Below are positions 27,087 through 36,737 of a stretch of 64,000 nt of DNA, in pieces (positions within the stretch are counted from its first letter, which is position 1; every line of letters begins with the position of its first letter). A program made the position numbers and the translations under genes. The notes below the pieces were generated by a model. That model worked only from the letters and a program-made list of their open reading frames with translations, did no database searches and was not told the origin of the DNA. Source of the DNA: Planctomycetia bacterium (GTDB lineage: Bacteria > Planctomycetota > Planctomycetia > Pirellulales > PNKZ01); NCBI GenBank assembly GCA_021413845.1, contig JAIOPP010000069.1, forward strand, positions 29,358 to 93,357, written 5' to 3'.

Positions 27087-27435
27087 GGAATTCCGGACCC
27101 GTTTCGCTGGCTCGCCGCTTCCTCAGTTTAGCGAGTCGGCCGGAGTTCGCACGGGATGCTTGTCGAGATCGAGAGCTTGGAAGAAACGGCCGGTTCACAC
27201 CGGCCGCTCGCCCCGGAAGGAATTCGCATTGCGAGCGGGGATGAATAATCGTCGTCAACGACGTCGAAAACGCCGTTCACACCCGCTGGGCTCCCTCGTT
27301 CAAGGCCCCTAGTTCGCCGGCGAACCGGCGATTACACTCGAATAGATCGACCGATTTATCAGCGGCACCTTCGACGACTGGATTCCGCATCCGCGCGTCT
27401 GCCGCAACTTGCCGACAGCTGGAAAGCCGACCGCC
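27087..27435. other. Intergenic region upstream of DAHP synthase, carrying a dispersed hairpin repeat
   Basis: 349 bp holding the start-proximal region of the DUF488 gene, one copy of the CGGCCGGT hairpin repeat (27187-27238), and the leader of the DAHP synthase gene with GGAAAG at 27421. No gene is seen. Confidence 0.4.
27187..27238. repeat. Dispersed CGGCCGGT hairpin repeat, copy 1
   Basis: CGGCCGGT (27187-27194), loop TCAC, ACCGGCCG (27199-27206): a perfect 8-bp stem. The right arm overlaps CCGCTCGC (27204-27211), which can instead pair with GCGAGCGG (27231-27238), so two alternative stems compete. The same core plus CTCGCC recurs at 63800-63819 and, inverted, at 63949-63968. Confidence 0.75.
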
Positions 27436-28521
27436 ATGCAGCGCACGTCCGACGTCCATATTCGCAGCCTCGTTCCGCTCATCCCGCCGCAGACGCTCAT
27501 CGACGAGTATCCGCTGACGGATCGGGCCGTCGAAACCGTGATCGCGGGGCGCGAGGCCGTGCGCAAGATTCTCACCGGGGAAGATCGCCGGCTGCTGCTG
27601 GTCGTGGGACCCTGCTCGATTCACGATGAAAAAGCGGCGTTGGTTTACGCCGAACGGATCCGCGCCGTCTCGGATCGGCTGCGCGACCGGCTCTGCATCG
27701 TGATGCGGGTCTATTTCGAGAAGCCGCGCACGACGGTCGGCTGGAAGGGGCTTATCAACGACCCGCATCTCGACGGCACGTTCGACATTCCCACCGGTCT
27801 GCGTCGTGCCCGTAAGCTGCTGCTCGAGATCAACGAGATGGGGCTGCCCGCCGCGACGGAAATGCTCGATCCGATCACGCCGCAATACACGGCCGATCTC
27901 GTCGCTTGGGCCTCGATCGGCGCGCGGACGACGGAATCGCAAACACATCGTCAGATGGCGAGCGGCTTGTCGATGCCCGTCGGCTTTAAGAACGCGACCG
28001 ACGGCAACCTGCAGATCGCGATCGACGCGATGTATTCGGCCCGCGCGCAACACAGCTTCCTGGGGATCGACGCCGCCGGCCGGCTCTGCATCGTCAACAC
28101 GTCGGGCAACCCGCTGGGGCATCTGATCCTCCGCGGCGGCCGCTCCGGCACGAACTACGACGCTCAAACCATGGCCGACGCCCTCACCGGACTGACGAAG
28201 GCCGGCCTCGCGCCGAATATCATGGTCGATTGCAGCCACGCCAACAGCGACAAAGACCATCGCAAGCAAGAGACCGTGTGGCATAACGTGCTCGAGCAAC
28301 GAGCCGCGGGCAACACGAACATCATCGGCATGATGCTCGAAAGCAATCTCTTCGAGGGGCAACAAAAGCTCGGCGCGAACCTGCATGAATTGAAGTACGG
28401 CGTCTCGATCACCGACGCCTGCCTCGGCTGGGAAAAAACCGAAGAGCTGCTCGAAGCGGCCTACGCGGCGATGGCCGGCGCAGCGGTCGCCGAAGGGGCG
28501 AAGCAAGCCGTCGCGACGTAA
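27436..28521 (+). CDS. aroG: 3-deoxy-7-phosphoheptulonate synthase (DAHP synthase, class I AroG type)
   Basis: First enzyme of the shikimate pathway, condensing phosphoenolpyruvate and erythrose 4-phosphate in the cytoplasm. The 361-residue length matches the E. coli AroF/G/H type. Start ATG 27436 has GGAAAG upstream at 27421. Diagnostic blocks are [72 protein letters not shown] and [12 protein letters not shown], with the metal ligand Cys in GPCS. The N-terminal segment is full length, so feedback regulation by an aromatic amino acid is likely, but which one cannot be read. It is a stand-alone gene. The symbol stands for the family; aroF or aroH would fit equally. Confidence 0.93.
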   Translation: MQRTSDVHIRSLVPLIPPQTLIDEYPLTDRAVETVIAGREAVRKILTGEDRRLLLVVGPCSIHDEKAALVYAERIRAVSDRLRDRLCIVMRVYFEKPRTTVGWKGLINDPHLDGTFDIPTGLRRARKLLLEINEMGLPAATEMLDPITPQYTADLVAWASIGARTTESQTHRQMASGLSMPVGFKNATDGNLQIAIDAMYSARAQHSFLGIDAAGRLCIVNTSGNPLGHLILRGGRSGTNYDAQTMADALTGLTKAGLAPNIMVDCSHANSDKDHRKQETVWHNVLEQRAAGNTNIIGMMLESNLFEGQQKLGANLHELKYGVSITDACLGWEKTEELLEAAYAAMAGAAVAEGAKQAVAT

Positions 28522-28566
28522 CGCCCGCTCGCTTCGGAAGCGGCCGCCTTGTAAGCGACCCTGCGG

Positions 28567-30864
28567 TTACTTCGCGGCTTCTCCCACCACGCTCACTCGG
28601 AGCGGCGCCCCGCAGTAGCTCATCTTCATCACGAAGTTGATCGACGCTTGCGCCATCACCGGCACGAGCTGCTTCTCGACCGGCGGTGCATCCTTCGCGG
28701 CCGTAAGCGTGATGTAGCCCTTCGTGTCTTTCGCGGTGAGCAGCATCTTGCTTTGCTTCTCGTCGATGGTCACTCCCTTCGGCAAGCTATCGCCGAAGGG
28801 GGACGCGAGATGGCGATAGATCAAGTCGAGCGTGAGGTTCTTATCGAATCCGGCGCCGCGCTCGATCGCGATTTCGAGCTTCTTCGACTCTCCCGGCTTG
28901 AGCACCACTTCGGTCGGCTCGACCGTCACCTTCACGACATCGAGCGGGTTGCACACTGAGACGAACAACGTATCGACCGGGTAGTGGCCTCGCCCGCCCC
29001 CCGGCATATACGTCTCTTGCCAAGGGCTCGCCACGGCCGTGAGCGCCGGCCCATTGGCGGCAACCGGTTCTCCTTTCACGGGGAGCGGTACATGCTTGCC
29101 CGTGCCGAGGATGCGCAGCGGTGCGGCCTTCGGCTTCGTGCCGGGCTCGGCGTAAAACAAGATCGAGCCATCGAGGCCCGAGGCGAGAATCTTGCCGCAC
29201 TCGGCGCGAACTCCCGCGGGCAGGCCTTCGACCTTGAGCTCGATCTCGCCGAGGAAGCCGTTCTTCCGCACGACGCGCACGAACATCTGCGCCCCGACGC
29301 CGCCGGCGATCAGCACCTTGTCCATATCGGTATGGAGCGTGAAGTAGGGCTCGGCCCGCGAGACGTTCAGCCCGTAGGTAAACGCTTCGCCTCCTCGCAA
29401 GTGCAAGTCGCGAACTTCGACGATGAACTTGCCGTCGGCCGGCGCGATCCAATTTTCGAGAATCGAATCGGAGTACGACATCTTGTGGATCTGTCCGTCG
29501 TCGCTCTCCGTGAGTCGAGTTCCTTTTTCGTCGTAGATCGCGATGATCGAGTCTAAGCTCGACTGCGCTCGGCGCGCCGTCACTTCGAACGTGAACGCTT
29601 GCCCCTTCTTCGCGGCGAACGCGAAGTTGTCGATCTCTCCTTGCTTCGCGATGCGCCCGGCGATCATGGCCGGCACCGCGATGTCTTGCGCTTCGGCGAA
29701 CGTCGGCTTCTCATAGTTGTTTTCGAGCGTCGGCGCGAGCGCGGTCGCTATGACTTGGACGGGATCGAGCGCTACGCCGGCGAGCTTAGGCCGCACCCAT
29801 TGCGGCCCGTCTGCCGCTCCGGCCGGGAGTTCGAGTTCTCCTTTTGCGCCGCTCGGAAGCTGCACTCCGATCAACTCGACCGACTGCTTCGTGCCCGCTT
29901 TCAACACGGCTGGAACCGTCGTCACGACCAGCGGCCGATCGTGAATCTCGACGGAGTATTGCCAGTATTCGTTCCCTTGAAACCGCACGTCGCGGACTTC
30001 GAGATAGTAATCGCCGGCGTTCTTAAACGTGTATTGCAACAGCGGATCGCCGGCGAAGAAGTTGTCGTTCGCCGCCAACACGACACCGGCTTCGTTCTTC
30101 AGCGCGATCAACGGATCGACGTGGATTTGCAGATCGTGAATCTTGTCTTCATAGCGGGCCGAGCGCACATGAAACACATACGACTTTCCGGCGTCGACGT
30201 GGAACTTGAACATATCGACGTCTTCGGCCGCTTCGATCGCGCCGCAGACGGTGGCTGGGAGCACGACGGGATTCGCCGTCGCTTGCGTGTTGTTCGTGCC
30301 CGACTCGACGACGACCGGATCGCGCACGACGATCAGTTGCCCGACCGTCGACAGCCCTTGCGGCGTGACTAGGCGAAACTCGCGGACGCCGGGCAGCGCA
30401 CCGGCCGCGGCCGTGAAGCGGATCTTGTGCTTCGTCTGTTCTTTCTTCTTGGCGGGCTCCGGCTTCGCGGCTTCGGGCTTCTTCTCCGCCGCGGCGGCCG
30501 ACTTCGCATCGACGACCGCTTTCACTTCGGCAGGCTTTCCCTCCGCCGGCTTCGGGTCTTTCGCAAGCATTTTGGGATCGACGACCGGCTTTGTCTCGAC
30601 CGGTTTCGTCTCAACGAGTGCAGGCTCGGGCACCGCTTCGCCCGTCACCCCTTCGCCGTTCACGAACACCTGGAACGTGCCGAACAGATCGTATCGCGCG
30701 CTGACGACATGCTCCGCCGTCTTGCCGGCTTGCACCGCCAACGGCCGCACGTCCATCAGCATCGGATACGAAGCCTGCGCGAGCACTTGCGACGCCGATG
30801 CCACGACCGACACGGCGACCGACATGATGACCAACAGCGGCACGATCGAGATAAAACGCTTCAT
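28567..30864 (-). CDS. PPC-domain exported protein
   Basis: A 765-residue secreted protein with a signal peptide (about 1-30, cleaved near SQVLAQA). Residues about 75-150 form a Lys/Pro/Ala-rich low-complexity insert. Two bacterial pre-peptidase C-terminal-like beta-sandwiches follow: AIEAAEDVDMFKFHVDAGKS with YYLEVRDVRFQGNEYWQYSV, and GRIAKQGEIDNFAFAAKKGQ with FIVEVRDLHLRGGEAFTYGL. The rest is Ig-like beta structure. No catalytic motif is seen, so it is probably structural or binding. It starts 36 bp after the DUF1549/DUF1553 gene and is probably cotranscribed with it, a pairing common in planctomycetes. Confidence 0.9.
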   Translation of the reverse strand: MKRFISIVPLLVIMSVAVSVVASASQVLAQASYPMLMDVRPLAVQAGKTAEHVVSARYDLFGTFQVFVNGEGVTGEAVPEPALVETKPVETKPVVDPKMLAKDPKPAEGKPAEVKAVVDAKSAAAAEKKPEAAKPEPAKKKEQTKHKIRFTAAAGALPGVREFRLVTPQGLSTVGQLIVVRDPVVVESGTNNTQATANPVVLPATVCGAIEAAEDVDMFKFHVDAGKSYVFHVRSARYEDKIHDLQIHVDPLIALKNEAGVVLAANDNFFAGDPLLQYTFKNAGDYYLEVRDVRFQGNEYWQYSVEIHDRPLVVTTVPAVLKAGTKQSVELIGVQLPSGAKGELELPAGAADGPQWVRPKLAGVALDPVQVIATALAPTLENNYEKPTFAEAQDIAVPAMIAGRIAKQGEIDNFAFAAKKGQAFTFEVTARRAQSSLDSIIAIYDEKGTRLTESDDGQIHKMSYSDSILENWIAPADGKFIVEVRDLHLRGGEAFTYGLNVSRAEPYFTLHTDMDKVLIAGGVGAQMFVRVVRKNGFLGEIELKVEGLPAGVRAECGKILASGLDGSILFYAEPGTKPKAAPLRILGTGKHVPLPVKGEPVAANGPALTAVASPWQETYMPGGGRGHYPVDTLFVSVCNPLDVVKVTVEPTEVVLKPGESKKLEIAIERGAGFDKNLTLDLIYRHLASPFGDSLPKGVTIDEKQSKMLLTAKDTKGYITLTAAKDAPPVEKQLVPVMAQASINFVMKMSYCGAPLRVSVVGEAAK

Positions 30865-30900
30865 TCCGGAATCTCGCTCCAGGTAGAGTGCCGCGACGGC

Positions 30901-33417
30901 TTAATGCACGAACAGAAATTGCTTCGAATTGCATAGCGACCAAACCACGTCTTCGTAGAACATGGTCGGATCCTTCGACTCTTTCAGCAGCTTTTCGAGT
31001 GTTGAAAGTTCTTTCTCGGTCGGCTTGCGCGCGAGTGCGGCTAGGTAGAGATTTTCCATGATCTCGGCATACGGCTTCTTCGCCTTGAGCATGTTCGCGA
31101 GGCGTCCTTTTTGGTCGCTGATCTTCGTCGCCAGGATGTCGCCGTTGAGCGTGTGTAGGGCTTGCGCCAGGTTCTCGTCGGCCACGCGTTCGCATTCGCA
31201 CACGCTCACGCGCCGCGGCTTGCCGAACGTCGCCAGGAAGTAGTCCGGATAGTTCGAGTCGGGCAGCTCGATCGCTTTCGTGCCGAGCGGCATGTTCTTA
31301 AATTTCGTCTGCGAGCCGGTCACGTAGTCGATCGAATCGAGCAGCGACTCCGCTCCGATCCGTTTCACTTCGTAGTGGCTGTAAAAGCGATCGTCGGCGG
31401 CGTTGGCCGGCGTCGGCTGCGAATCGAGTTGATAGAGCCGCGAGTTCATCACGGTGCGCATCAGCTGCTTGATGTCGAAGCCGGAAGAGATGAAGTTTTG
31501 CGCGAGCGCGTCGAGCAACGGGCGATTCGTCGAGGGGTTCGTGGCGCGCATATCGTCGATCGGTTCGACGAGCCCGCGCCCCATCAGATAACCCATGTAG
31601 CGATTCACGAGATTGCGCGCGAAGTATTCGTTCTTCGGCGAGACGAGCCAATCGGCCAGCGGCTGCCGCCGGTCGAGCGCTTCCGCAACCGGCTCCCCTT
31701 CGAGCGGCGTCGGCTTCATTACCTTGCCGGTCTTCGGATGGCTCACCTCACCGGTGTTCTTCACCATCACGACTTGCTCGCGCCCGAAGAGCCCGAACTC
31801 CGAGCTGTTCTTCGTGCCGACTCGGGCAAAGAACGCCGCGAAGCTGTAGTAGTCTTCTTGGGCATACTTCTCCATCGGATGATGATGGCACTTCGCGCAG
31901 AGCAGCCGGACGCCGAGGAAGAGTTGCGCCGTCGTCTCGGCCATGTCGGGCGGATTGGCCGCGATGCGGTAGAAGTTCGACGGCCCATCCATGTAGATCG
32001 AGCCTTTCGCCAGCACGAGCTCGCGCACGAACCGGTCGTACGGCTTGTTCTGCCGAAACGAATCTTGGATCCAGTTGTGCAACGACCACATCCCTTGCTC
32101 GCCGACGTTCGCGCTCGACGAGCGAATGAGATCGGCCCACTTCAAGCTCCAATACGCGGCATACGCGTTGTTATGCACGTCTTTCGTCGGATCGCCGGTC
32201 AGGCCGAGCAAGGCGTCGATCAGCTCGGCCCGCTTGTTCGCAGACTTCTCGGCGAGAAAGGCTTGCGTTTGTTCAACGGTCGGGAGCGAGCCGATCGCGT
32301 CGAGATAGGCGCGGCGCACGAACGTGGCGTCGTCGCACAGGCCCGACGGTTCGATGCCGACTTCGCGAAACTTCGTCGCAGCGAGTTCGTCGATGAAGTT
32401 GTTGTTCTTCCAGCCCTTGAGCTCCGTCTTGTCGCCGTACGGCACCGTGACGACGACTGCTTGTGCTTGCCCCTCGAAGCGAACGACGATCGGCGCTTGC
32501 CCCTTGCCGAACACCTTCGCCAAGCCGGTCGGGCCGACGCTCGCGGTCCCTTCGTCCATGCTGTCGTATTTGGCCAGGGCCGTGACGTCGCGCGTCGCGC
32601 CGTCGGAGTAGGTCGCTTCGACTCGGAACTGCTGCGTGAACCCCAGCGCCCCGACGCGCGCTACCGGCGTCACTGCGATGCCCGTCACTTTCGCTTCTTT
32701 CGAGTTCGGCGCCGGCGCGCCTCCCGAGAGCCAAGCGGCGAGGGTTTGGTATTCGATCGAGCTTTTGTCGAGCCGCTTGTTCCCGCCGTGCGGCACTTGC
32801 AACAGCGGCTTCATGAAGATCAAGCTCTTTTCCGGTTCGACTAAGTCGACGCGGCGCCCTTGCCAATCGCGCACCATCGCGCGGTAGTCTTCATCCGGAG
32901 CGTAGCCGAACACGGAGAGCTTGAAGCCCCCTTTGCCGTGTTGGCTGGCGTGGCACGACGCGGAGTTGCAGCCGGTCTTACTTAAGATCGGCGTCACTTC
33001 GCGCGTGAAGCTGATCGCCGGCTTCTCCAACACCCCGACGACTTCCACCTCGACCTGCTCGGTGCGCGGGCCGACGGTTACCGAGATCTTCGCCTTGCCG
33101 TTCGACTTGGCGAGCAATTGCCCGCTGCTGCTGATCGAAACGACGGCCCCGTTCTCCGACTTATAGATCGCCGCTTGCGTCAGGTCGGCCGAATGTTCGC
33201 CGACGTTCCCCTTCGGGCCGAGCTCCGTAACGAGCAACTGCCCCCGATCGAAATTGCCGCGCAGCGTGATCGACGCCGGGCGAACTTGGAACGCCGATTC
33301 GGCACGTGCCGCCGACGAAAGCCGATCCCCCAAGCAGAGCGCAGCGATGCCGCAGAGCATCGCCGGCGCGAATCGCGATAGGGCCCGAAGCAAATCGTGG
33401 GGACGCATGGCGAGCAT
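30901..33417 (-). CDS. DUF1549/DUF1553 domain cytochrome-like protein with Ig-like domains
   Basis: An 838-residue exported protein. I start at the ATG at 33417 because GGAGG lies eight bases upstream; an earlier TTG at 33471 is unlikely. After the signal peptide (about 1-38) comes a bacterial Ig-like (Big_2) region, then a cysteine motif GCNSASCHASQHGKGGF, in which Cx4CH replaces the usual CxxCH. A second Big_2-like segment precedes DUF1549 (FIDELAATKFREVGIEPSG; RLLCAKCHHHPMEKY, a CxxCH) and DUF1553 (RQPLADWLVSPKNEYFARNL, to the C-terminus). The family is planctomycete-enriched, unassigned, and usually paired with DUF1501 proteins, as here across the divergent promoter. Confidence 0.93.
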   Translation of the reverse strand: MLAMRPHDLLRALSRFAPAMLCGIAALCLGDRLSSAARAESAFQVRPASITLRGNFDRGQLLVTELGPKGNVGEHSADLTQAAIYKSENGAVVSISSSGQLLAKSNGKAKISVTVGPRTEQVEVEVVGVLEKPAISFTREVTPILSKTGCNSASCHASQHGKGGFKLSVFGYAPDEDYRAMVRDWQGRRVDLVEPEKSLIFMKPLLQVPHGGNKRLDKSSIEYQTLAAWLSGGAPAPNSKEAKVTGIAVTPVARVGALGFTQQFRVEATYSDGATRDVTALAKYDSMDEGTASVGPTGLAKVFGKGQAPIVVRFEGQAQAVVVTVPYGDKTELKGWKNNNFIDELAATKFREVGIEPSGLCDDATFVRRAYLDAIGSLPTVEQTQAFLAEKSANKRAELIDALLGLTGDPTKDVHNNAYAAYWSLKWADLIRSSSANVGEQGMWSLHNWIQDSFRQNKPYDRFVRELVLAKGSIYMDGPSNFYRIAANPPDMAETTAQLFLGVRLLCAKCHHHPMEKYAQEDYYSFAAFFARVGTKNSSEFGLFGREQVVMVKNTGEVSHPKTGKVMKPTPLEGEPVAEALDRRQPLADWLVSPKNEYFARNLVNRYMGYLMGRGLVEPIDDMRATNPSTNRPLLDALAQNFISSGFDIKQLMRTVMNSRLYQLDSQPTPANAADDRFYSHYEVKRIGAESLLDSIDYVTGSQTKFKNMPLGTKAIELPDSNYPDYFLATFGKPRRVSVCECERVADENLAQALHTLNGDILATKISDQKGRLANMLKAKKPYAEIMENLYLAALARKPTEKELSTLEKLLKESKDPTMFYEDVVWSLCNSKQFLFVH

Positions 33418-33939
33418 GGCATCGGCCTCCAAGGCGGGAAGAGCGGCGGGCGGGATGGCTGCGGCAGGCAAGCGAGAACCCGAAGCAGCACGAGGCGGGG
33501 CGGCCGGGCAACCGCTTGGAAAAAGCGATTACATCAGCCGGGCCTTATTATGGTCGAGCGCCGCCGCGATTCACAAGAGATTTAATTGGATAAAGCGGTT
33601 GAATCGTGGGCCGTGTCGCTTTGCGCAAGTAACGGTCGGCAAGAAAGTTAGGACTGCCGGCAAGATTAGGCTGCTCGCTCCCGGCCGGTCGAGCCGATAG
33701 AAATGGATGCAGCAAGCATCAAATTACCTTGATGCTCGCTTACGGCAGGCTTAGAATGCCGCTTGAGCATGCCGGTGTGCCGAACAAGCGTTCGTCCCGC
33801 ATTGGTGTGTTGTTCGTGCTGCGCGTATACTGCTGCGTCCCGCCTCGTTCGAGTTTGCTCCCGCCCCAAGTTTGATCCTGCCTTGCCGATGGCGAATCAT
33901 CCCGATTCGCGATCTCTCGCCGACTTAAGGAGTGCTTCC
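33418..33939. other. Divergent control region between the DUF1549 and DUF1501 runs
   Basis: 522 bp without a credible gene. It holds the GGAGG site of the DUF1549 gene, an A+T-richer part (33540-33600), the palindrome at 33715-33736, and the AAGGAG site (33928-33933) of the DUF1501 gene. A frame stays open upstream of the DUF1501 ATG, but its Cys/Arg-rich translation is not protein-like. Confidence 0.45.
33715..33736. promoter_or_regulatory. Operator-like palindrome between divergent DUF1549 and DUF1501 genes
   Basis: AGCATCAA (33715-33722), six-base spacer ATTACC, TTGATGCT (33729-33736): a perfect 8-bp dyad in an otherwise G+C-rich gap, about 300 bp from one start and 200 bp from the other. 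The size and spacing suit a dimeric regulator or a small RNA hairpin. No regulator gene adjoins. Confidence 0.4.
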
Positions 33940-35268
33940 ATGCTGAATATCCCTACGGGCATTTCGCGCGACTGTAGCCAAGTGAACCGTCGCACGTTTC
34001 TGGAAGTCGGTTCGATCGCAGGACTCGGCCTTTCTTTGCCCGGGCTTCTCGCCGCCCGCCAAGCCATGGCGAAGTCGACGGGCAAGAGCGCAAAAGACTG
34101 CAACGTCATCCTCGTCTGGTCGCGCGGGGGTGTGAGCCATCACGACACGTTCGACCCCAAGCCGACGGCCGCAGCCAACGTGCGCGGCGAGTTCGGCGTG
34201 ATCGACACGGCGCTCCCCGGCGTGAAGTTCACCGAGATCGTTCCTCGCATGGCGAAGGAAGCCAAGCGCTTCGGCTTGCTGCGGGGCTGGAACCCGCGCA
34301 ACGGCTCGCACGGCACCGCCGATCAATATGTGATGACGGGCCAGAAGTTCAACCCGGCCGTCGCGTACCCGACCTACGGTTCGGTCGTGAGCAGCGTCAA
34401 AGGTTTTAAGACGGCGATGCCTCCGTTCGTGCAACTCGGCACGGAAGTCGATCGTCGCTTCGGCGGCGGCTTGCCCGGCTTCCTCGGCTTGGAGCATGGT
34501 GCGTTCGAGATGCCGGCCGATCCGAGCGTGAAGACGTTTACCGTGCGCGATATCACTCCGCCGGCCGGTGTCGATATGCCGCGCATCTCGCGCCGCCGCT
34601 CGATGCTCGGCACGATCGACTCGTTGCAACGCCAAGTCGAGCTTCAGCCCGCCGCTTACGACGCGCTCGACGAACACTACAAAGCCGCGCTCAACATGAT
34701 CACGGCTCCCGAAACGCAACGGGCCTTCCAGATCGACCAAGAGAAAGACAAGCTTCGCGACGGCTACGGCCGAACCGCTTTCGGTCAGCGCATGCTGCTG
34801 GCCCGCCGGTTGATCGAGTCGGGCGTCCGCTTCGTCACCGTCACCGATGGCGGCTGGGACACGCATGCGAACAACTTCACGAGCTTGAAAAACAAGTTGA
34901 TTCCGCCCGTCGACCAAGCGTTGCCGGAACTCTTGATCGACTTGGAACAACGGGGCTTGCTCGACACGACACTCGTCGTCTGGCTCAACGACTTCGGCCG
35001 GACGCCGAAGATCAACTCGGCCAGCGGTCGCGACCATTGGTCGACCTCGGGCTTCGCGATCATGGCCGGCGCCGGCGTCCCCGGCGGCTCGGTCATCGGC
35101 CGCACCGATGAAGAAGGGGGCTACGTCGTCAACGGCGAATACTTCTCCGAAGACCTCGCCGCCACGATCTACTCGAAGATCGGCATCCCGACCGACACGA
35201 TGATGTCGACCGCCGACGGCCGCCCGGTAGCCTTGAACGAAGGCCGCCCGATCCGCGAGTGGAGCTGA
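33940..35268 (+). CDS. DUF1501 domain-containing protein, first of three
   Basis: A Tat-exported alkaline-phosphatase/sulfatase-like fold protein of unknown reaction, 442 residues. The ATG at 33940 has AAGGAG seven bases upstream and opens the leader NRRTFLEVGSIAGLGLSLPG (about 16-35). Family blocks are VWSRGGVSHHDTFDPKP, NGSHGTADQYVMTG, TVTDGGWDTHANNF, LNDFGRTPKINSASGRDHW and SVIGRTDEEGGYV. Conserved His/Asp residues in SHHDTFD and GRDHW resemble metal ligands of the superfamily. It is followed 22 bp later by a second paralogue. Confidence 0.93.
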   Translation: MLNIPTGISRDCSQVNRRTFLEVGSIAGLGLSLPGLLAARQAMAKSTGKSAKDCNVILVWSRGGVSHHDTFDPKPTAAANVRGEFGVIDTALPGVKFTEIVPRMAKEAKRFGLLRGWNPRNGSHGTADQYVMTGQKFNPAVAYPTYGSVVSSVKGFKTAMPPFVQLGTEVDRRFGGGLPGFLGLEHGAFEMPADPSVKTFTVRDITPPAGVDMPRISRRRSMLGTIDSLQRQVELQPAAYDALDEHYKAALNMITAPETQRAFQIDQEKDKLRDGYGRTAFGQRMLLARRLIESGVRFVTVTDGGWDTHANNFTSLKNKLIPPVDQALPELLIDLEQRGLLDTTLVVWLNDFGRTPKINSASGRDHWSTSGFAIMAGAGVPGGSVIGRTDEEGGYVVNGEYFSEDLAATIYSKIGIPTDTMMSTADGRPVALNEGRPIREWS

Positions 35269-35290
35269 ATCTAGTCCCTCAGGTTTCGCC

Positions 35291-36691
35291 ATGCTGACCG
35301 TTTGGGGCTCAGGGCAACGCTTTTGCGACGGCCGAAGCCGGCGCGACTTTCTCCGCGTCGGCGCGCTCGGCGGTGCGCTGTCGCTTTCCGATCTCTTGCG
35401 GCTGCGCGCCCAAGGGACGCCGGCCGGCACATCCTCGCACAAGTCGGTCTCGCGCAAGTCGGTGATCATGGTCTGCCTGAACGGCGGGCCGAGCCACATC
35501 GACATGTACGACCTCAAGCCGGAAGCTCCGGCCGAGCTGCGTGGCGAGTTTCGTCCGATCCAGACGAACGTCCCCGGCTTCGACATTTCGGAGCTGATGC
35601 CGCTCCAAGCTCGGATCGCCGATAAGTTGGCGCTGGTCCGGAGCGTGCAATGGCCGCTCGACGACGGCCACCATCTGCACTTGGTCTTCAGCGGCTTTCC
35701 GAAGTCGGCGGCGCGTCCCTCGTTCGGCTCGATCGTGAGTCGCGTCCGGAGCGAACGGGACAAGCGGAATCCGTTGCCGCCGTACGTCAGCATGGCGCAG
35801 TTCCCGACGCATCCCGTTCTGGTCGGGCACGAAGAGCCGTCGTATCTCGGCTCGGCTTATCGAGCGTTCGTGCCGTATGAAGCCGGCGCTATGGTCGCCG
35901 GCCAAATCAACTACACCGGTCCCGGCGCGGGAGCCGTTAAGAATCTGGAACCGACGCTCGGCATCACGCGCGATCGCCTCGCGAATCGCTCGACGCTGCT
36001 CCAGGGCCTAGACAAGCTTCGTCGCGAGATCGACGCACAGGGCGAGATGGCCGGCATCGACGCCTTCACAGTGCGAGCGCTCGACATGGTCGGCTCGCGC
36101 CAAGTGCGCGAAGCGTTCGACATCAGCCGCGAGCCTCCGGAAGTGCAGGCCAAATACGGCGGCGACGTCGTCTGCAAAAACGATCCCGATCGCCGCCGCT
36201 GTTGGGAAGGGAGCAAGTTTCTCCAAGCGCGCCGGCTCGTCGAGGCAGGCGTTCCCGTGGTGACGTTGGCCGTCGGCGTTTGGGATACGCACAGCGATCA
36301 TTTCACCTACCAGCGCGACAACCTCCCGCTGCTCGATCGCTCGCTGCACGCGCTCGTAACGGACCTCCACGAGCGGGGCTTAGATAAAGATGTGGCCGTG
36401 GTCGTGTGCGGCGAAATGGGCCGGACCCCGCGGATCAACAAGACCGCCGGCCGCGATCACTGGCCCTCGGCCGGTTTCGCTCTATTCGGCGGCGGCCTCC
36501 GGATGGGGCAAGTCGTCGGCGCGACCGACGCCCGCGGCGAACGTCCGAAGACCCGACCGTATACGCCGCAGAATATCCTGGCTACGCTGTATCACTTCCT
36601 CGGTATCGACCCGACATTGACGTTTCTCGACCACGCCGGCCGACCACGCTATGTTCTCGACGACCAAGAGAAGATCGCCGAACTGATTTGA
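35291..36691 (+). CDS. DUF1501 domain-containing protein, second of three
   Basis: Second tandem DUF1501 paralogue, 466 residues, with a strong twin-arginine leader (GRSRRDFLRVGALGGALSL, about 14-32). It shows CLNGGPSHIDMYDLKPEAP, VGVWDTHSDHFTYQRDN, CGEMGRTPRINKTAGRDHWP and QVVGATDARGE. Relative to its upstream neighbour it has MYDLKP in place of TFDPKP and a distinct middle section (YTGPGAGAVKNLEPTLG), so the copies are diverged rather than recent duplicates. The 22-bp spacing suggests one transcript. Confidence 0.93.
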   Translation: MLTVWGSGQRFCDGRSRRDFLRVGALGGALSLSDLLRLRAQGTPAGTSSHKSVSRKSVIMVCLNGGPSHIDMYDLKPEAPAELRGEFRPIQTNVPGFDISELMPLQARIADKLALVRSVQWPLDDGHHLHLVFSGFPKSAARPSFGSIVSRVRSERDKRNPLPPYVSMAQFPTHPVLVGHEEPSYLGSAYRAFVPYEAGAMVAGQINYTGPGAGAVKNLEPTLGITRDRLANRSTLLQGLDKLRREIDAQGEMAGIDAFTVRALDMVGSRQVREAFDISREPPEVQAKYGGDVVCKNDPDRRRCWEGSKFLQARRLVEAGVPVVTLAVGVWDTHSDHFTYQRDNLPLLDRSLHALVTDLHERGLDKDVAVVVCGEMGRTPRINKTAGRDHWPSAGFALFGGGLRMGQVVGATDARGERPKTRPYTPQNILATLYHFLGIDPTLTFLDHAGRPRYVLDDQEKIAELI

Positions 36692-36737
36692 AAAAGAGCT
36701 CCGTACTCAGACCGATAATCGACCTCCGAGATTTGCT

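Noticed and set aside
33763..33939. N-terminal extension of the first DUF1501 protein
   Set aside because: The extra 59 residues are Cys/Arg-rich and not a leader. AAGGAG seven bases before the ATG at 33940, directly followed by a Tat leader, fixes the start there.
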